Shown here: positions 35,368 through 44,252 of the stretch, in pieces
Layout: each line of letters begins with the position of its first letter
How positions within the stretch are numbered: the stretch's first letter is position 1
Origin: an uncultured Clostridia bacterium
GTDB taxonomy: Bacteria; Bacillota; Clostridia; Oscillospirales; Ruminococcaceae
DNA: 64,000 nucleotides
NCBI GenBank assembly: GCA_947630845.1
Contig: CANRJB010000013.1
Coordinates: 1 to 64,000, forward strand
Direction of reading: 5' to 3'
The notes under the pieces: model-generated
Seen by the model: the letters and a program-made list of their open reading frames with translations, nothing else
Databases searched by the model: none
What the model was told of the DNA's origin: nothing
Translations under genes and position numbers: made by a program

Positions 35368-35454
35368 TACAGCAAACATGACCTTCTCCTTTCCGGAAAA
35401 AGCCTGAGCAGTACGGTCAATACCTCGTGACCTTGGATCATAGATCCTGTACCG

Positions 35455-35640
35455 GCAAATGGCAGGTTTCCTGACTGAAAGCTCAGACGCCAAAGAACGA
35501 CCTTCCCGGTTTCCCAGTGACTCTGCCTTGCAGAATGTTCTATGGCTCGCTTATCACAGTGACGAGATCGTGCGGCATTCGCAGCCGCTTCCCTTTTACC
35601 TCCCAGCATTACACCAGAAGCACCATCTGCCCTATTCAAT
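35455..35640 (-). promoter_or_regulatory. Cobalamin riboswitch (AdoCbl/B12 element)
   Basis: On the minus strand the region reads as a B12 element. It has the near-perfect B12 box AGTCAGGAAACCTGCC (35461-35476), the preceding GTCACTGGG (GCCACTG-like) segment, and an upstream GGTGCTT...GGGAGG arm. Its own promoter lies just upstream and an intrinsic terminator (35341-35367) downstream, before the exported CbiK/ABC operon. Cobalamin binding would favour termination and shut off the operon. The 5' boundary is approximate. Confidence 0.93.
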
Positions 35641-35656
35641 TTGTGCGCACAACTTT

Positions 35657-35685
35657 ATTATAACACAGTTTCTGCCATGTTGCAA
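35657..35685 (-). promoter_or_regulatory. Promoter of the riboswitch-controlled operon
   Basis: TTGCAA (35680-35685) and TATAAT (35657-35662) on the minus strand, 17-bp spacer, extended TGT. It lies between the cbiC stop (35731) and the aptamer, so the transport operon is independent of the biosynthetic operon. Confidence 0.75.
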
Positions 35686-35730
35686 GCATTTCCCGGAAAT
35701 TTATGCATATTTTACAGAATTCTCACACAG

Positions 35731-36366
35731 TTACGCCCGTTTTTCGCCGCATGCCTGATAAAGCAGGGCATTCATGACAGCAGCAGCCACATTGCTGCCG
35801 CCCTTCCTTCCCCTTGCAACAATGCAGGGAATGCCGGATGCAATGAGCATTTCCTTTGCCGGCACTACATTCACAAAACCGACCGGCATCCCGATGACGA
35901 GCGCAGGGGTAAATATCCCCTCCGCCGAAAGCTCGCAGATACGCATCAAAGCAGTCGGAGCATTGCCGACGACATAGATCAATGAATTACCATATGCAGC
36001 CGCCTTTTCTACCGATGCCGATGCCCTTGTGATCCCCTGTTCCTTTGCCGTCCGGGCAATGTCCTCATCCGCCATAAAACATCGTATCTCACAGCCAAGC
36101 TTCGTAAGTGCTGTCTTACTGATGCCGGCTTTCGCCATGTTGGTATCCGTCACAACAGTACATCCCTGCCGCAGAAGCTGCATTGCAAGAGAGATGACAT
36201 GTTCAGAAAAATACAGATTTTCAGCATAATCAAAATCCGCCGTCGTATGGATGCAGCGCAGCACCACAGGCGATATGTCCTCCGGCAGCAAACAGTTCAA
36301 TTCACTCCGGATGATCTCAAAACTGCGCCGCTCAATTTCCTCCGGACGGATGTATTCAGACTCCAT
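35731..36366 (-). CDS. cbiC: Cobalt-precorrin-8 methylmutase
   Basis: 211 residues. It moves the C-11 methyl to C-12, turning cobalt-precorrin-8 into cobyrinate. The catalytic His40 is in VLRCIHTTADFDY, and VTDTNMAKAGI and NAPTALMRICEL are family blocks, as is GMPVGFVNVVPAKE. Full length. GGAGGA sets the start, which overlaps the cbiP stop by 11 bp. Last gene of the long cobalamin operon; 45 bp later the separate transport operon promoter begins. Confidence 0.95.
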   Translation of the reverse strand: MESEYIRPEEIERRSFEIIRSELNCLLPEDISPVVLRCIHTTADFDYAENLYFSEHVISLAMQLLRQGCTVVTDTNMAKAGISKTALTKLGCEIRCFMADEDIARTAKEQGITRASASVEKAAAYGNSLIYVVGNAPTALMRICELSAEGIFTPALVIGMPVGFVNVVPAKEMLIASGIPCIVARGRKGGSNVAAAVMNALLYQACGEKRA

Positions 36367-37813
36367 GGTTTTCCTCCATAATCCTGTAAATCATTGAAAT
36401 ATCAACATTTTTCCGTACCACATCCGCCAGCAGATCAAGCTGCTGCGAACGGTACGCCGCTCTGTCAATCCCTCTCACATTATGACCTGAAAGTGCAGAC
36501 ACAATCCTTTCTGACACATCTGCACTGTCAAATATTCCATGCACATAGCAGCCGCAAACATTATCCTTCCAGATGCCGCCGACCGATGTCAACGCATCAC
36601 CAGATGTCATTGTTTTACCATGATGCAACTCATAGCCAGTAAAAGCAGCCCCCGACAGACAACCAAACCATCCACCGACATGTTTGAACACACCGCTTAT
36701 CTGTGTCTGGTATTTTTTATCCAAAAAAACCGTTTCGCAAGGGAGCAGACCAAGTCCTTCAACACTGCCGCCCCCCTCACACCCGAAAGGGTCTGCAATA
36801 GTGTTTCCCAGCATCTGGTAGCCTCCGCAAATGCCAAAAATCGGCTTTCCTTGCGCAGCATAGCCCTTTATGACAACTTCCAGTCCCGTCTCACGCAGCC
36901 ACTGCATGTCAGAGATCGTGTTTTTGGTTCCGGGGAGAATGAGCATGTCGGGAAAGCAGAATTCCTCCGGACGTTGAATAAATCTGGCAGAAACATTGGG
37001 ATATTGCCTGAAAACATCAAAATCTGTGTAATTGGAGAGTTTCGGGAAATGAAGTATGCCGATGTCAATCTCTTGCTTTTCATGCGAACGAAGTCGTTCC
37101 GACAAGCTATCCTCTTCTTCAAGCGCATGCTTCACATAGGGGACAACACCAAGCACCGGTATGCCGGACATTTGCGAAAGCATCTGCTCCCCATCAGAAA
37201 ACAGCTTTCTGTCACCCCTGAATTGGTTCACAAGCAAGCCCTTTACAAGACTTCTTTCCTCCGGCATCATGAGCTGCAACGTACCCATCATCTGTGCAAA
37301 AATACCGCCTCTGTCTATATCTCCCACCAACAGTACCGGCGCATGTATGTGTCTTGCAAGTCCCATATTCACAATGTCATCATGCTTCAGATTCAACTCC
37401 ACAGGACTGCCCGCCCCCTCTATCACAATAATGTCAAAATTATCATCCAATTCCCTGTATGCGTTCATTATCTCAGCAAAATATTCTTTTCTATGGCAAA
37501 GATATGACATTGCCGACATATTTCCCTTTACTCTTCCGTTCACAATAACCTGCGAGCCTGCATCGGTCGTGGGTTTGAGCAAAATCGGGTTCATCAGTGG
37601 AGATGGACTGATACCTGCCGCCTCTGCCTGCAATGCCTGCGCACGTCCTATCTCCGAACCATCCTTCGTAATAAACGAATTCAGCGCCATGTTCTGCGAT
37701 TTGAAGGGTGCAACAGCATAGCCGTCCTGATGGAAAATGCGGCAAAGCGCAGCCGTCAGAATACTTTTACCGACATTCGACATCGTCCCCTGAATCATAA
37801 CAGTTTTTGCCAT
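36356..37813 (-). CDS. cbiP: Cobyric acid synthase (glutamine-hydrolysing)
   Basis: 485 residues. It amidates the b, d, e and g side chains of adenosyl-cobyrinic acid a,c-diamide. The N-terminal dethiobiotin-synthetase-like ATPase has MSNVGKSILTAALCR and FKSQNMALNSFIT. The C-terminal class I glutaminase has the nucleophile Cys in IFGICGGYQMLG and His in CYVHGIFDS. GAGGAGGG precedes the ATG at 37813, giving a 47-bp overlap with the end of cobD, the largest in the operon. Confidence 0.96.
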   Translation of the reverse strand: MAKTVMIQGTMSNVGKSILTAALCRIFHQDGYAVAPFKSQNMALNSFITKDGSEIGRAQALQAEAAGISPSPLMNPILLKPTTDAGSQVIVNGRVKGNMSAMSYLCHRKEYFAEIMNAYRELDDNFDIIVIEGAGSPVELNLKHDDIVNMGLARHIHAPVLLVGDIDRGGIFAQMMGTLQLMMPEERSLVKGLLVNQFRGDRKLFSDGEQMLSQMSGIPVLGVVPYVKHALEEEDSLSERLRSHEKQEIDIGILHFPKLSNYTDFDVFRQYPNVSARFIQRPEEFCFPDMLILPGTKNTISDMQWLRETGLEVVIKGYAAQGKPIFGICGGYQMLGNTIADPFGCEGGGSVEGLGLLPCETVFLDKKYQTQISGVFKHVGGWFGCLSGAAFTGYELHHGKTMTSGDALTSVGGIWKDNVCGCYVHGIFDSADVSERIVSALSGHNVRGIDRAAYRSQQLDLLADVVRKNVDISMIYRIMEENHGV

Positions 37814-38822
37814 ACAGAACCCTCCTCATTGCATCAAGCAAAATCAAATTTTCACCATGTTTCCGTACTGCGATCCGATAGTACCCATGCAGTCCAAAGC
37901 TTTCACAATCCCGGATAAGGATTCCCTCACGCAGCATTGCATCTGCAAGTCCTTCTGTCCCTTGAAACAGCAGAAAATTACTATCAGATGGAATTACTTT
38001 CATTCCCAATGCACACAATTCATCTGACAAAAATTTTCTTTCCGTCCAGATAAGGGTATTGGCGTTCCTCAGATAAGCCGTCTCATTCAATGCTGCGATC
38101 CCTGCTGCCTGAGCTGGTGCAGATACGCTCCAATATTGTCCTGCACGATGGATTTTCTTTGCGATATCTTCATTTCCACACAGCGCATATCCAAGCCGCA
38201 GTCCTGCCATCGCATAATTTTTCGTAAATGCCTTCAAAAGAATACACTTGTCACAAACTAACGCATTCAGCCAATGACTGCCTTCATTGCTGAAATCAAG
38301 AAAACATCCGTCAATTACGAGATAACTATCAAAATCCTTGCATTTTTCTGCAATTTGTTCAAGCAGACTGTGTGGAACAGATACACCGGTCGGGTTGTTT
38401 GGCGTGCATAGGATCAGCATATCAATTCCCGGATGCAGAAAGCTGACAATGCTGCTATCAAGAACAAAATTTTGTGATGGGTCTAATTGATAGAAATTGA
38501 CTTGGCATTCATATTCCTGCAATGCCTTTTTATATTCTCCGAAGCAAGGCTCACATATCATTGCATTTTGCGGACGAAGTGCTGATATCATGCGATAGAT
38601 CAGATCGTCTGCCCCGTTTCCGCATACAATTTGCGAAAACGGGAACTGTTCAGCCATGGAAAGTTTTTGCCTGAGCTGCTTAGTTTCCGGGTCAGGATAT
38701 TGTCCCCATTTCTCCATGCTGTCTATTACAGCCTGCTTTATACTTTCCGGCATTCCCAAAGGATTCAGATTTGCCGAAAAATCAAGAAAATGTTCAACCG
38801 TGCCACCATGTACCTGCATCAT
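37767..38822 (-). CDS. cobD: L-threonine-O-3-phosphate decarboxylase
   Basis: 351 residues, PLP-dependent, aspartate-aminotransferase fold. It makes (R)-1-amino-2-propanol phosphate for the nucleotide loop. Visible: FSANLNPLGMPESIK, TPNNPTGV, IDGCFLDF, the PLP Lys in AFTKNYAMAGLRLGY and YRIAVRKHGEN. The start at 38822 gives an ATGA overlap with cbiB and has AGAGGA at 8 nt. Next to cbiB, whose product joins this aminopropanol to cobyric acid. No threonine kinase (PduX) is in the window. Confidence 0.93.
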   Translation of the reverse strand: MMQVHGGTVEHFLDFSANLNPLGMPESIKQAVIDSMEKWGQYPDPETKQLRQKLSMAEQFPFSQIVCGNGADDLIYRMISALRPQNAMICEPCFGEYKKALQEYECQVNFYQLDPSQNFVLDSSIVSFLHPGIDMLILCTPNNPTGVSVPHSLLEQIAEKCKDFDSYLVIDGCFLDFSNEGSHWLNALVCDKCILLKAFTKNYAMAGLRLGYALCGNEDIAKKIHRAGQYWSVSAPAQAAGIAALNETAYLRNANTLIWTERKFLSDELCALGMKVIPSDSNFLLFQGTEGLADAMLREGILIRDCESFGLHGYYRIAVRKHGENLILLDAMRRVLYGKNCYDSGDDVECR

Positions 38823-39769
38823 AATATCAGTCCTCTGATTGCGCAAGAAATTACCAACATCTGTAATGATACGATGTACATCATCCGATTTGCTTTCTTG
38901 ATATCCTCATTTTGGATAGGTCTGTCATTATCACCGATATATGGTTTTTTATGTAACTCTCCAAAGTAATACGCATCCCCTGCAAGCTGCACATGCAACG
39001 CTCCGGCAAACGCCGCTTCCGTCTGTGCTGAATTCGGGCTTGCATGTTTGCGTCTGTCACGTCTCCAGATACGGTACGCATTTTTACCATCCAGTCCACA
39101 TAGAAATGCAGACGGTATGCAGAGCAGTGCAGTTATCCGGGAAGGGACATAATTAAAAATATCATCAAGTTTTGCTGGAAAATAGCCAATATTCTTATAT
39201 TTATCATTCTTGTAACCAAGCATGGAATCCATTGTATTCACTGCCTTATACACAAATCCTCCAACTGCCCCTCCGAACATCATGTAAAATAATGGCGCAG
39301 TGACACCGTCCGACGTATTCTCCGCCACCGTCTCCACAGCTGCACGGATCACCCCCTGCTCGTCAAGTGACTTTGTGTCCCGACCCACAATCATGGAAAC
39401 CGCCTTTCTTGCACCCTCCGTATCATGCCGATGTATTGCACGATACACCTTCATGCTCTCATCCCTGAGACTCCGGGCAGCCAGCAGATAATAGCACATC
39501 AAGCCCTCTGCAATTATGCCCGTTATCACATTGATATGATAGCAAATTATTACTATAAGTGTAGCCATTCCTCCAGAGGCAATGATCACAGTCATTACGA
39601 TCAGAAAGCCTCCAAGCCGAAGATCATTGCATTTTTTTCGTACACATCTTTCCAACCGATTCACAAAACCACCTATAAACCTGACCGGATGCGGCAATGA
39701 ATGCGGGTCGCCAAGCAATGCATCAAGCAAGAAACCAATCAATATCGGCAGTATTGCAGCCAGATTCAT
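38819..39769 (-). CDS. cbiB: Adenosylcobinamide-phosphate synthase
   Basis: 316 residues, an integral membrane protein (about five helices). It attaches aminopropanol phosphate to adenosylcobyric acid. Visible: LDALLGDPHSLPHPVR and ENTSDGVTAPLFYMMFGG, both family hallmarks, plus NTMDSMLGYKNDKY. The ATG at 39769 overlaps the cobC stop (ATGA) and is preferred over 39781, whose ribosome site would be directly adjacent. Confidence 0.95.
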   Translation of the reverse strand: MNLAAILPILIGFLLDALLGDPHSLPHPVRFIGGFVNRLERCVRKKCNDLRLGGFLIVMTVIIASGGMATLIVIICYHINVITGIIAEGLMCYYLLAARSLRDESMKVYRAIHRHDTEGARKAVSMIVGRDTKSLDEQGVIRAAVETVAENTSDGVTAPLFYMMFGGAVGGFVYKAVNTMDSMLGYKNDKYKNIGYFPAKLDDIFNYVPSRITALLCIPSAFLCGLDGKNAYRIWRRDRRKHASPNSAQTEAAFAGALHVQLAGDAYYFGELHKKPYIGDNDRPIQNEDIKKANRMMYIVSLQMLVISCAIRGLIL

Positions 39770-40296
39770 ACTCGTTCCCATCCTTCATCAGTCAGAAGAT
39801 ATCCCCGTCCATTCTCCACGCCCCAATTATAAAAACAACTTCCGGCTACATGTTCCATAATTGCCATCAATGTACCACCATGTGCAACAATAGTAAATTC
39901 TTGATGTGCCATAAGCAGATTTTCAAAGGCATAAACACATCGTTCCCGAAAATGCTTTGGGTTCTCACCATTTGGAAAGCAAGACCTTCCACCGCTTTCG
40001 ATCCATCCCTGATAAGCCGGATCACCGTTCAGCTCTTCAAAATTTTTTCCCTCAAAATCGCCAAAATCACACTCCTGAAGCTCCTTGCATATGATCTTCT
40101 CACGCCATGGAAACAGAAGCTCAGCCGTTTGTCTGCACCGTGCCAACGGACTGACATAAAGCATACCGATCTTCGGATAGGAAAGCAAACTCAAAGCTAA
40201 AACACCATCATTGCACAATGATTCATCTTTTTTCCCAAGATAGCGCTTTTCCAGATTACTTTTTGTGAATCCGTGACGAATCATCAAAACTTTCAT
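39766..40296 (-). CDS. cobC: Alpha-ribazole phosphatase family histidine phosphatase
   Basis: 176 residues. The phosphohistidine motif MIRHGFTKSN at the N-terminus and the later His in TIVAHGGTLMAI are the catalytic pair; YVSPLARCRQTAELLF is the family arginine region. It would remove the 5'-phosphate from alpha-ribazole phosphate or adenosylcobalamin phosphate. The context gives the assignment, as histidine phosphatases are hard to separate by sequence alone. It overlaps the short cobU paralogue and cbiB by 4 bp each. Confidence 0.88.
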   Translation of the reverse strand: MKVLMIRHGFTKSNLEKRYLGKKDESLCNDGVLALSLLSYPKIGMLYVSPLARCRQTAELLFPWREKIICKELQECDFGDFEGKNFEELNGDPAYQGWIESGGRSCFPNGENPKHFRERCVYAFENLLMAHQEFTIVAHGGTLMAIMEHVAGSCFYNWGVENGRGYLLTDEGWERV

Positions 40297-40628
40297 GGTA
40301 ATTCCCCCTTAATGATTTCAGGAATGCCGCAGCACAGCCTTATTACCGTATCTGCATTCTCTGCTATCATACAGCCGCATTTCCCAACCATTTCACGCCA
40401 TTTTCGATTCTCTTCGCTGATGGGGATGATGCCGCAGCCAACCTCCCGGAGAATGATGACAGCATCCGGAGCATGACGAATCAGTGACTCGGTATAGGCA
40501 ATGGGGTCCTTTCCCTCCTGCATCAGCTTTTTTATGATATTTTGATAATCCTGTATCATTTTGTCATTATAGTGTTCTTTTGCATATGCAGTTTTCCCTT
40601 GATATGCACCGCCTGTTACAAGTACCAT
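40293..40628 (-). CDS. Short CobU-like protein
   Basis: 111 residues, against about 170-180 for CobU. The P-loop GGAYQGKTAY and a C-terminal REVGCGIIPISEENRKWREM plus GIPEIIKG align with CobU's ends. The middle is missing, including the HRxxR-type region that carries the guanylylated His in full CobU. So it may keep a kinase-like nucleotide site and lack the transferase chemistry, or be a subunit. It lies 12 bp after cobS and overlaps cobC. A full CobU is encoded nearby (41390-41908). Confidence 0.82.
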   Translation of the reverse strand: MVLVTGGAYQGKTAYAKEHYNDKMIQDYQNIIKKLMQEGKDPIAYTESLIRHAPDAVIILREVGCGIIPISEENRKWREMVGKCGCMIAENADTVIRLCCGIPEIIKGELP

Positions 40629-40640
40629 ATCGCACCGCCT

Positions 40641-41396
40641 TTACATCAATATTTTACCAATTACAGATATTCCAAGCAGAAGGATCTCCGTCATCTGCAC
40701 CAACCATCCGGCAGTGTCACCCGTGATTCCGCCGAAATTCAGATACGTCATTCTCCCATAACAGAGATACAAAATCGCTGTCGCCATCAGTCCCGATATG
40801 CATGACCACTTATTGAATCCTGCCCATATTACAGTCAAAACCAAAAACCATAGCAGCAGGATCACTCTTGTGTACCGACTTGCAGGTCGGGTAAATTCCT
40901 GCAAACTGCTGTCTTTTGTTGCTGTTCTGCATGTCACAGCACTGATGCCGCTCATAGTCCTTGACAGCACATAGCCCATCGCTGCCGGAATCAGATGCAT
41001 CAGATTGTCCAGTTCAGCAAACAGAGCCGTCTGCAACAACAGATACATACTTATCTGCATCACGGCAAAAGCCCCAATATGTGGGTCTTTCATGATGGCA
41101 AGCCGCTTCTCCCGATGAACGCACGCACTGAGGGCATCTGCCACATCTGCAAAACCATCCAAGTGAATCCCACCCGTCACCAACAACGGCAGACCCGTCG
41201 CTCCGACGGCAAACAATAGCTGCCCACATCCGAGCCATGTACACAGCCATCGCCAAATCAGCAGAAGCCCTCCGATCACTACGCCGATCAGCGGAAAAAA
41301 ACATAGCGCATATCGCCTGTTTTCATCCTTCCACTCCACGTGCGGCATCGGTATACGGCTGTACATGAGGAATACCGTACATAATGATTTTACCAT
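40641..41396 (-). CDS. cobS: Adenosylcobinamide-GDP ribazoletransferase (cobalamin synthase)
   Basis: 251 residues, about six membrane helices. It joins alpha-ribazole (phosphate) to adenosylcobinamide-GDP. Visible: FLMYSRIPMP at the start, LLVTGGIHLDGFADVADAL with the conserved Asp residues, and KDPHIGAFAVM. GGAAGGG lies before the ATG; overlaps cobU by 7 bp. The only true gap in the operon (12 bp) follows it. Confidence 0.95.
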   Translation of the reverse strand: MVKSLCTVFLMYSRIPMPHVEWKDENRRYALCFFPLIGVVIGGLLLIWRWLCTWLGCGQLLFAVGATGLPLLVTGGIHLDGFADVADALSACVHREKRLAIMKDPHIGAFAVMQISMYLLLQTALFAELDNLMHLIPAAMGYVLSRTMSGISAVTCRTATKDSSLQEFTRPASRYTRVILLLWFLVLTVIWAGFNKWSCISGLMATAILYLCYGRMTYLNFGGITGDTAGWLVQMTEILLLGISVIGKILM

Positions 41397-41908
41397 AACG
41401 GTCTACCCTTCCTAAAAACCGGAATCCCGAAAACACATTCAGCCACAACATCTGCCAACGATGCCGCATACCGGTTGATCTCTCCGAGCAGTTTCATATA
41501 TCTCATCGTACCCTCTGCATAGTCAATGCCGTCCGAACCGACCTGATTTGTCACGATAACAAGGCATTCTGCACGTTCGCTCAGATATCTGATCCCATCA
41601 CAGATGCATTTCTCCGCATCCTTTGGATATGAACCGAACAGCACATTGGCACATAAATTTCCAAGACATTCCAACAGCACGCCGCTCCCTTCCGGCACAC
41701 ATACTTCTGTAAGGTCAAAATATTGCTCAATCGTTACAAATCCTTTTCCTTCACGCTGCGCACGATGCCTTGCAATGGCAGCCTGTGCTTCCTCTCCATC
41801 GGGCTGCATGGTGGCGATATAGTATTTTTTACCAGTGAATCCAGTAAAAATTTCTTCGGAATAGCGGGATTTTCCGCATTTTGCCCCTCCCGTGATCAAC
41901 ACCGTCAT
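41390..41908 (-). CDS. cobU: Adenosylcobinamide kinase / adenosylcobinamide-phosphate guanylyltransferase
   Basis: 172 residues, full-length type. P-loop LITGGAKCGKSRYSEE, the guanylyl-acceptor region IARHRAQREGKGFVTIEQ, LLECLGNLCANVLF and the VTNQVGSDGIDYAEGTMRYM segment. It phosphorylates adenosylcobinamide and activates it with GTP. Starts in an ATGA overlap with cobT. The initial site is weak (GGAG far upstream), so translation probably depends on coupling. Confidence 0.94.
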   Translation of the reverse strand: MTVLITGGAKCGKSRYSEEIFTGFTGKKYYIATMQPDGEEAQAAIARHRAQREGKGFVTIEQYFDLTEVCVPEGSGVLLECLGNLCANVLFGSYPKDAEKCICDGIRYLSERAECLVIVTNQVGSDGIDYAEGTMRYMKLLGEINRYAASLADVVAECVFGIPVFRKGRPLW

Positions 41909-42951
41909 AGTGGCTTGTACCGCTCCATCGGCATGTCCTTAAATTGATGCCCCTCCCGGTAAAGTGCAAGTGCCCCATCAAGCAGCGGCAGGAGCAGCGT
42001 GCCTCCTGTCCCTTCCCCGAGACGCAGCCCTGCCTGAATGACAGGCTCTAACCCCAATATCTCCAGCAAGCCTGCCCCTGCCGGTTCGTCTGCTGCATGA
42101 CTCGGAAACAGATATTCCCGACAGAGCGGATGGATCCGGCATGCGACCACAGCAGCGGCAGCTGAGATCATGCCATCGATCACAACAGGCACATGGTAAT
42201 AGGCTCCACCAAGAAATAATCCCGTCATTCCGGCAATTTCCAGTCCACCAAGCTTTGACAGCAACTCGATGGGATGCTCCGCATCGGGCTGATTGATAGT
42301 AATCGCAGTCTCCACAGCATGTATCTTCCGGACAAGCCCTTCATCCGATAACCCTGCGCCCCTGCCCGTGACTTCCGACGGCGGCAAATTGAGCAGCACC
42401 GAAGCCAATGCGCTTGCTGCGGTCGTATTTCCGATGCCCATTTCTCCGGTCACAATGATCTGTACACCATTTTCCTTCAGCATCCGCACAATGTCCATAC
42501 CGGCTATGATGCATCGCTCCGTCTGCTCATACGTCATAGCTGCACCCTTTGTCATATTCTGCGTACCGGGGGCGATGCGTTTGTCAAGAATTGATGTGAT
42601 GGTACTTTTCTGCACCATTCCCATGTCTACGCACAATACATCTGCACCGCAGCTCCGGGCAACTGCATTGATACAGGACCGCCCTTCGGCAATATCCTCT
42701 GCACAGAGTCTTGTGACGCTCTGCCCCGTCTGTGTCACCTGTTCTCTTACTACGCCATGATCAGCGCACATCACGACCACTGTTCTTCTGGATATGGCAA
42801 CATCATCCGTTCCCTGCACCGCAGCAAGACGGATGATGAGCTTCTCAAGTTGCCCGAAACTTCCGAGCGGCTTGGCGATATCGTCCCAACGTGTCTTTGC
42901 AGCAGCGGCTGCATGGATATCCGGTATTGTGATCTCTCTGATTCTTTTCAT
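41905..42951 (-). CDS. cobT: Nicotinate-nucleotide-dimethylbenzimidazole phosphoribosyltransferase
   Basis: 348 residues. It makes alpha-ribazole phosphate (or a purine analogue) for the lower ligand. Visible: TKPLGSFG-type AKPLGSFGQLEKL, VVVMCADHGVV, EMGIGNTTAASALASVLL, GRGAGLSDEGL and the catalytic Glu region LGEGTGGTLLLPLLDG. The ATG at 42951 with AGGAGG is preferred over 42975. No benzimidazole synthesis gene (bluB, bza) is nearby, so the base used is not known. Confidence 0.95.
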   Translation of the reverse strand: MKRIREITIPDIHAAAAAKTRWDDIAKPLGSFGQLEKLIIRLAAVQGTDDVAISRRTVVVMCADHGVVREQVTQTGQSVTRLCAEDIAEGRSCINAVARSCGADVLCVDMGMVQKSTITSILDKRIAPGTQNMTKGAAMTYEQTERCIIAGMDIVRMLKENGVQIIVTGEMGIGNTTAASALASVLLNLPPSEVTGRGAGLSDEGLVRKIHAVETAITINQPDAEHPIELLSKLGGLEIAGMTGLFLGGAYYHVPVVIDGMISAAAAVVACRIHPLCREYLFPSHAADEPAGAGLLEILGLEPVIQAGLRLGEGTGGTLLLPLLDGALALYREGHQFKDMPMERYKPL

Positions 42952-44252
42952 CGTTCCTCCTGATATTTCCTGCACATTTCTGCAAACCGTTCCGCCATCC
43001 GTACATCCGATGGAAAATACAAGTGGGGGAAACCAGCATATGTCCTTTTGTCAGCATGGACGCATGTCCATGTACTTCCATTCGTTTTTTTCGCAATAAA
43101 GGCGTTTCCGGCATCTGTGCTGTCCCAGTAATGAAACTCATGCGCCCGGATCGACTCGCCCTTCCGGCAGAGCAGATTGTCCGTGGTTGCCGTCATTGTA
43201 ACGTAACCGAAGCGTTTCAGACGCTCTCCTCTGACCGCATCTGCATCAATATATCCGACCATTGGAAAATGCCTTCCTTCCTGCGTTTCAATTGTTTTAT
43301 GCAAATAGAGAAATCCACCGCATTCAGCTATGCATGGCATTCCGTTTGTCATGCTTTGCAGTATGCTTTCACGCATGGAACCATTTTCCGAAAGCTGTCT
43401 TGCATATAATTCGGGATACCCACCGCACAGAAGCATTCCATCTGCCTCCGGCACACACTCATCCTTCAACGGCGAAAACCACACCAATTCACACCCAAGC
43501 TGCTCTAATATCCTCAGATTTTCCTCATAGAGAAAGCAGAAAGCTTCATCCCTCGCAACAGCGATTTTCAGTGTTTTTTTGACATCGGTATTTACTTTCC
43601 GTACCGGCAATGCCGATACCGGGAGCGAAAGCATCTTGTCAAGCTGTATGTACTGCTCTGCCAACATTCCAAGCTGCTCCAGCGTTTCATTCAGTCCCTC
43701 TCCCTCAGTGATCAGACCCAGATGCCGGCTCTCCAAACCCGGCGCACCCGGCGGCAGACATCCGAAGTATTCCGTCTCCAACTCCCTGCACAACTCCTGT
43801 GCAAAGGTGAAAAGTGACGAAGGCAGACGATTAAACAGAAATCCTGCGATCACGTTCGGCTGGTACCGGAGAAACCCCTGCATAACTGCGCCAAGAGATT
43901 CCTTCATGCCATGACTATCAATAACGAGAATGACCGGCGTATCCGTCAATGCGGAAACTTGCCATGACGAGTACATCCCTCCGTCATAAAATCCCATCAC
44001 TCCCTCTATCACATTGATTTTTCCGCTATACATCGCCATGATATCGCAAACATGTGAACCGCAGAAAAAGCTGTCAAGATGGTAGGACGGAACACCTGTG
44101 ATACGGCTGTGCAGCATGGGATCGAGGTAGTCCGGACCGCATTTGAATGCCCGGACATCCTCTCCCCTTCTTCGCAATGCAGACAAAATCGCACATGTCA
44201 CCGTGGTTTTTCCACATCCGCTGCCCGTTCCGGCAATGAGAAACCGACTCAT
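42948..44252 (-). CDS. cbiA: Cobyrinic acid a,c-diamide synthase
   Basis: 434 residues. ATP- and glutamine-dependent amidation of the a and c side chains. N-terminal P-loop GTGSGCGKTTVTCAIL, FKCGPDYLDPMLH (conserved), and a class I glutaminase domain with nucleophile Cys in CIAECGGFLYLH. AGGAGGTG precedes the ATG. ATGA overlaps on both sides with cbiET and cobT. Confidence 0.95.
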   Translation of the reverse strand: MSRFLIAGTGSGCGKTTVTCAILSALRRRGEDVRAFKCGPDYLDPMLHSRITGVPSYHLDSFFCGSHVCDIMAMYSGKINVIEGVMGFYDGGMYSSWQVSALTDTPVILVIDSHGMKESLGAVMQGFLRYQPNVIAGFLFNRLPSSLFTFAQELCRELETEYFGCLPPGAPGLESRHLGLITEGEGLNETLEQLGMLAEQYIQLDKMLSLPVSALPVRKVNTDVKKTLKIAVARDEAFCFLYEENLRILEQLGCELVWFSPLKDECVPEADGMLLCGGYPELYARQLSENGSMRESILQSMTNGMPCIAECGGFLYLHKTIETQEGRHFPMVGYIDADAVRGERLKRFGYVTMTATTDNLLCRKGESIRAHEFHYWDSTDAGNAFIAKKTNGSTWTCVHADKRTYAGFPHLYFPSDVRMAERFAEMCRKYQEER

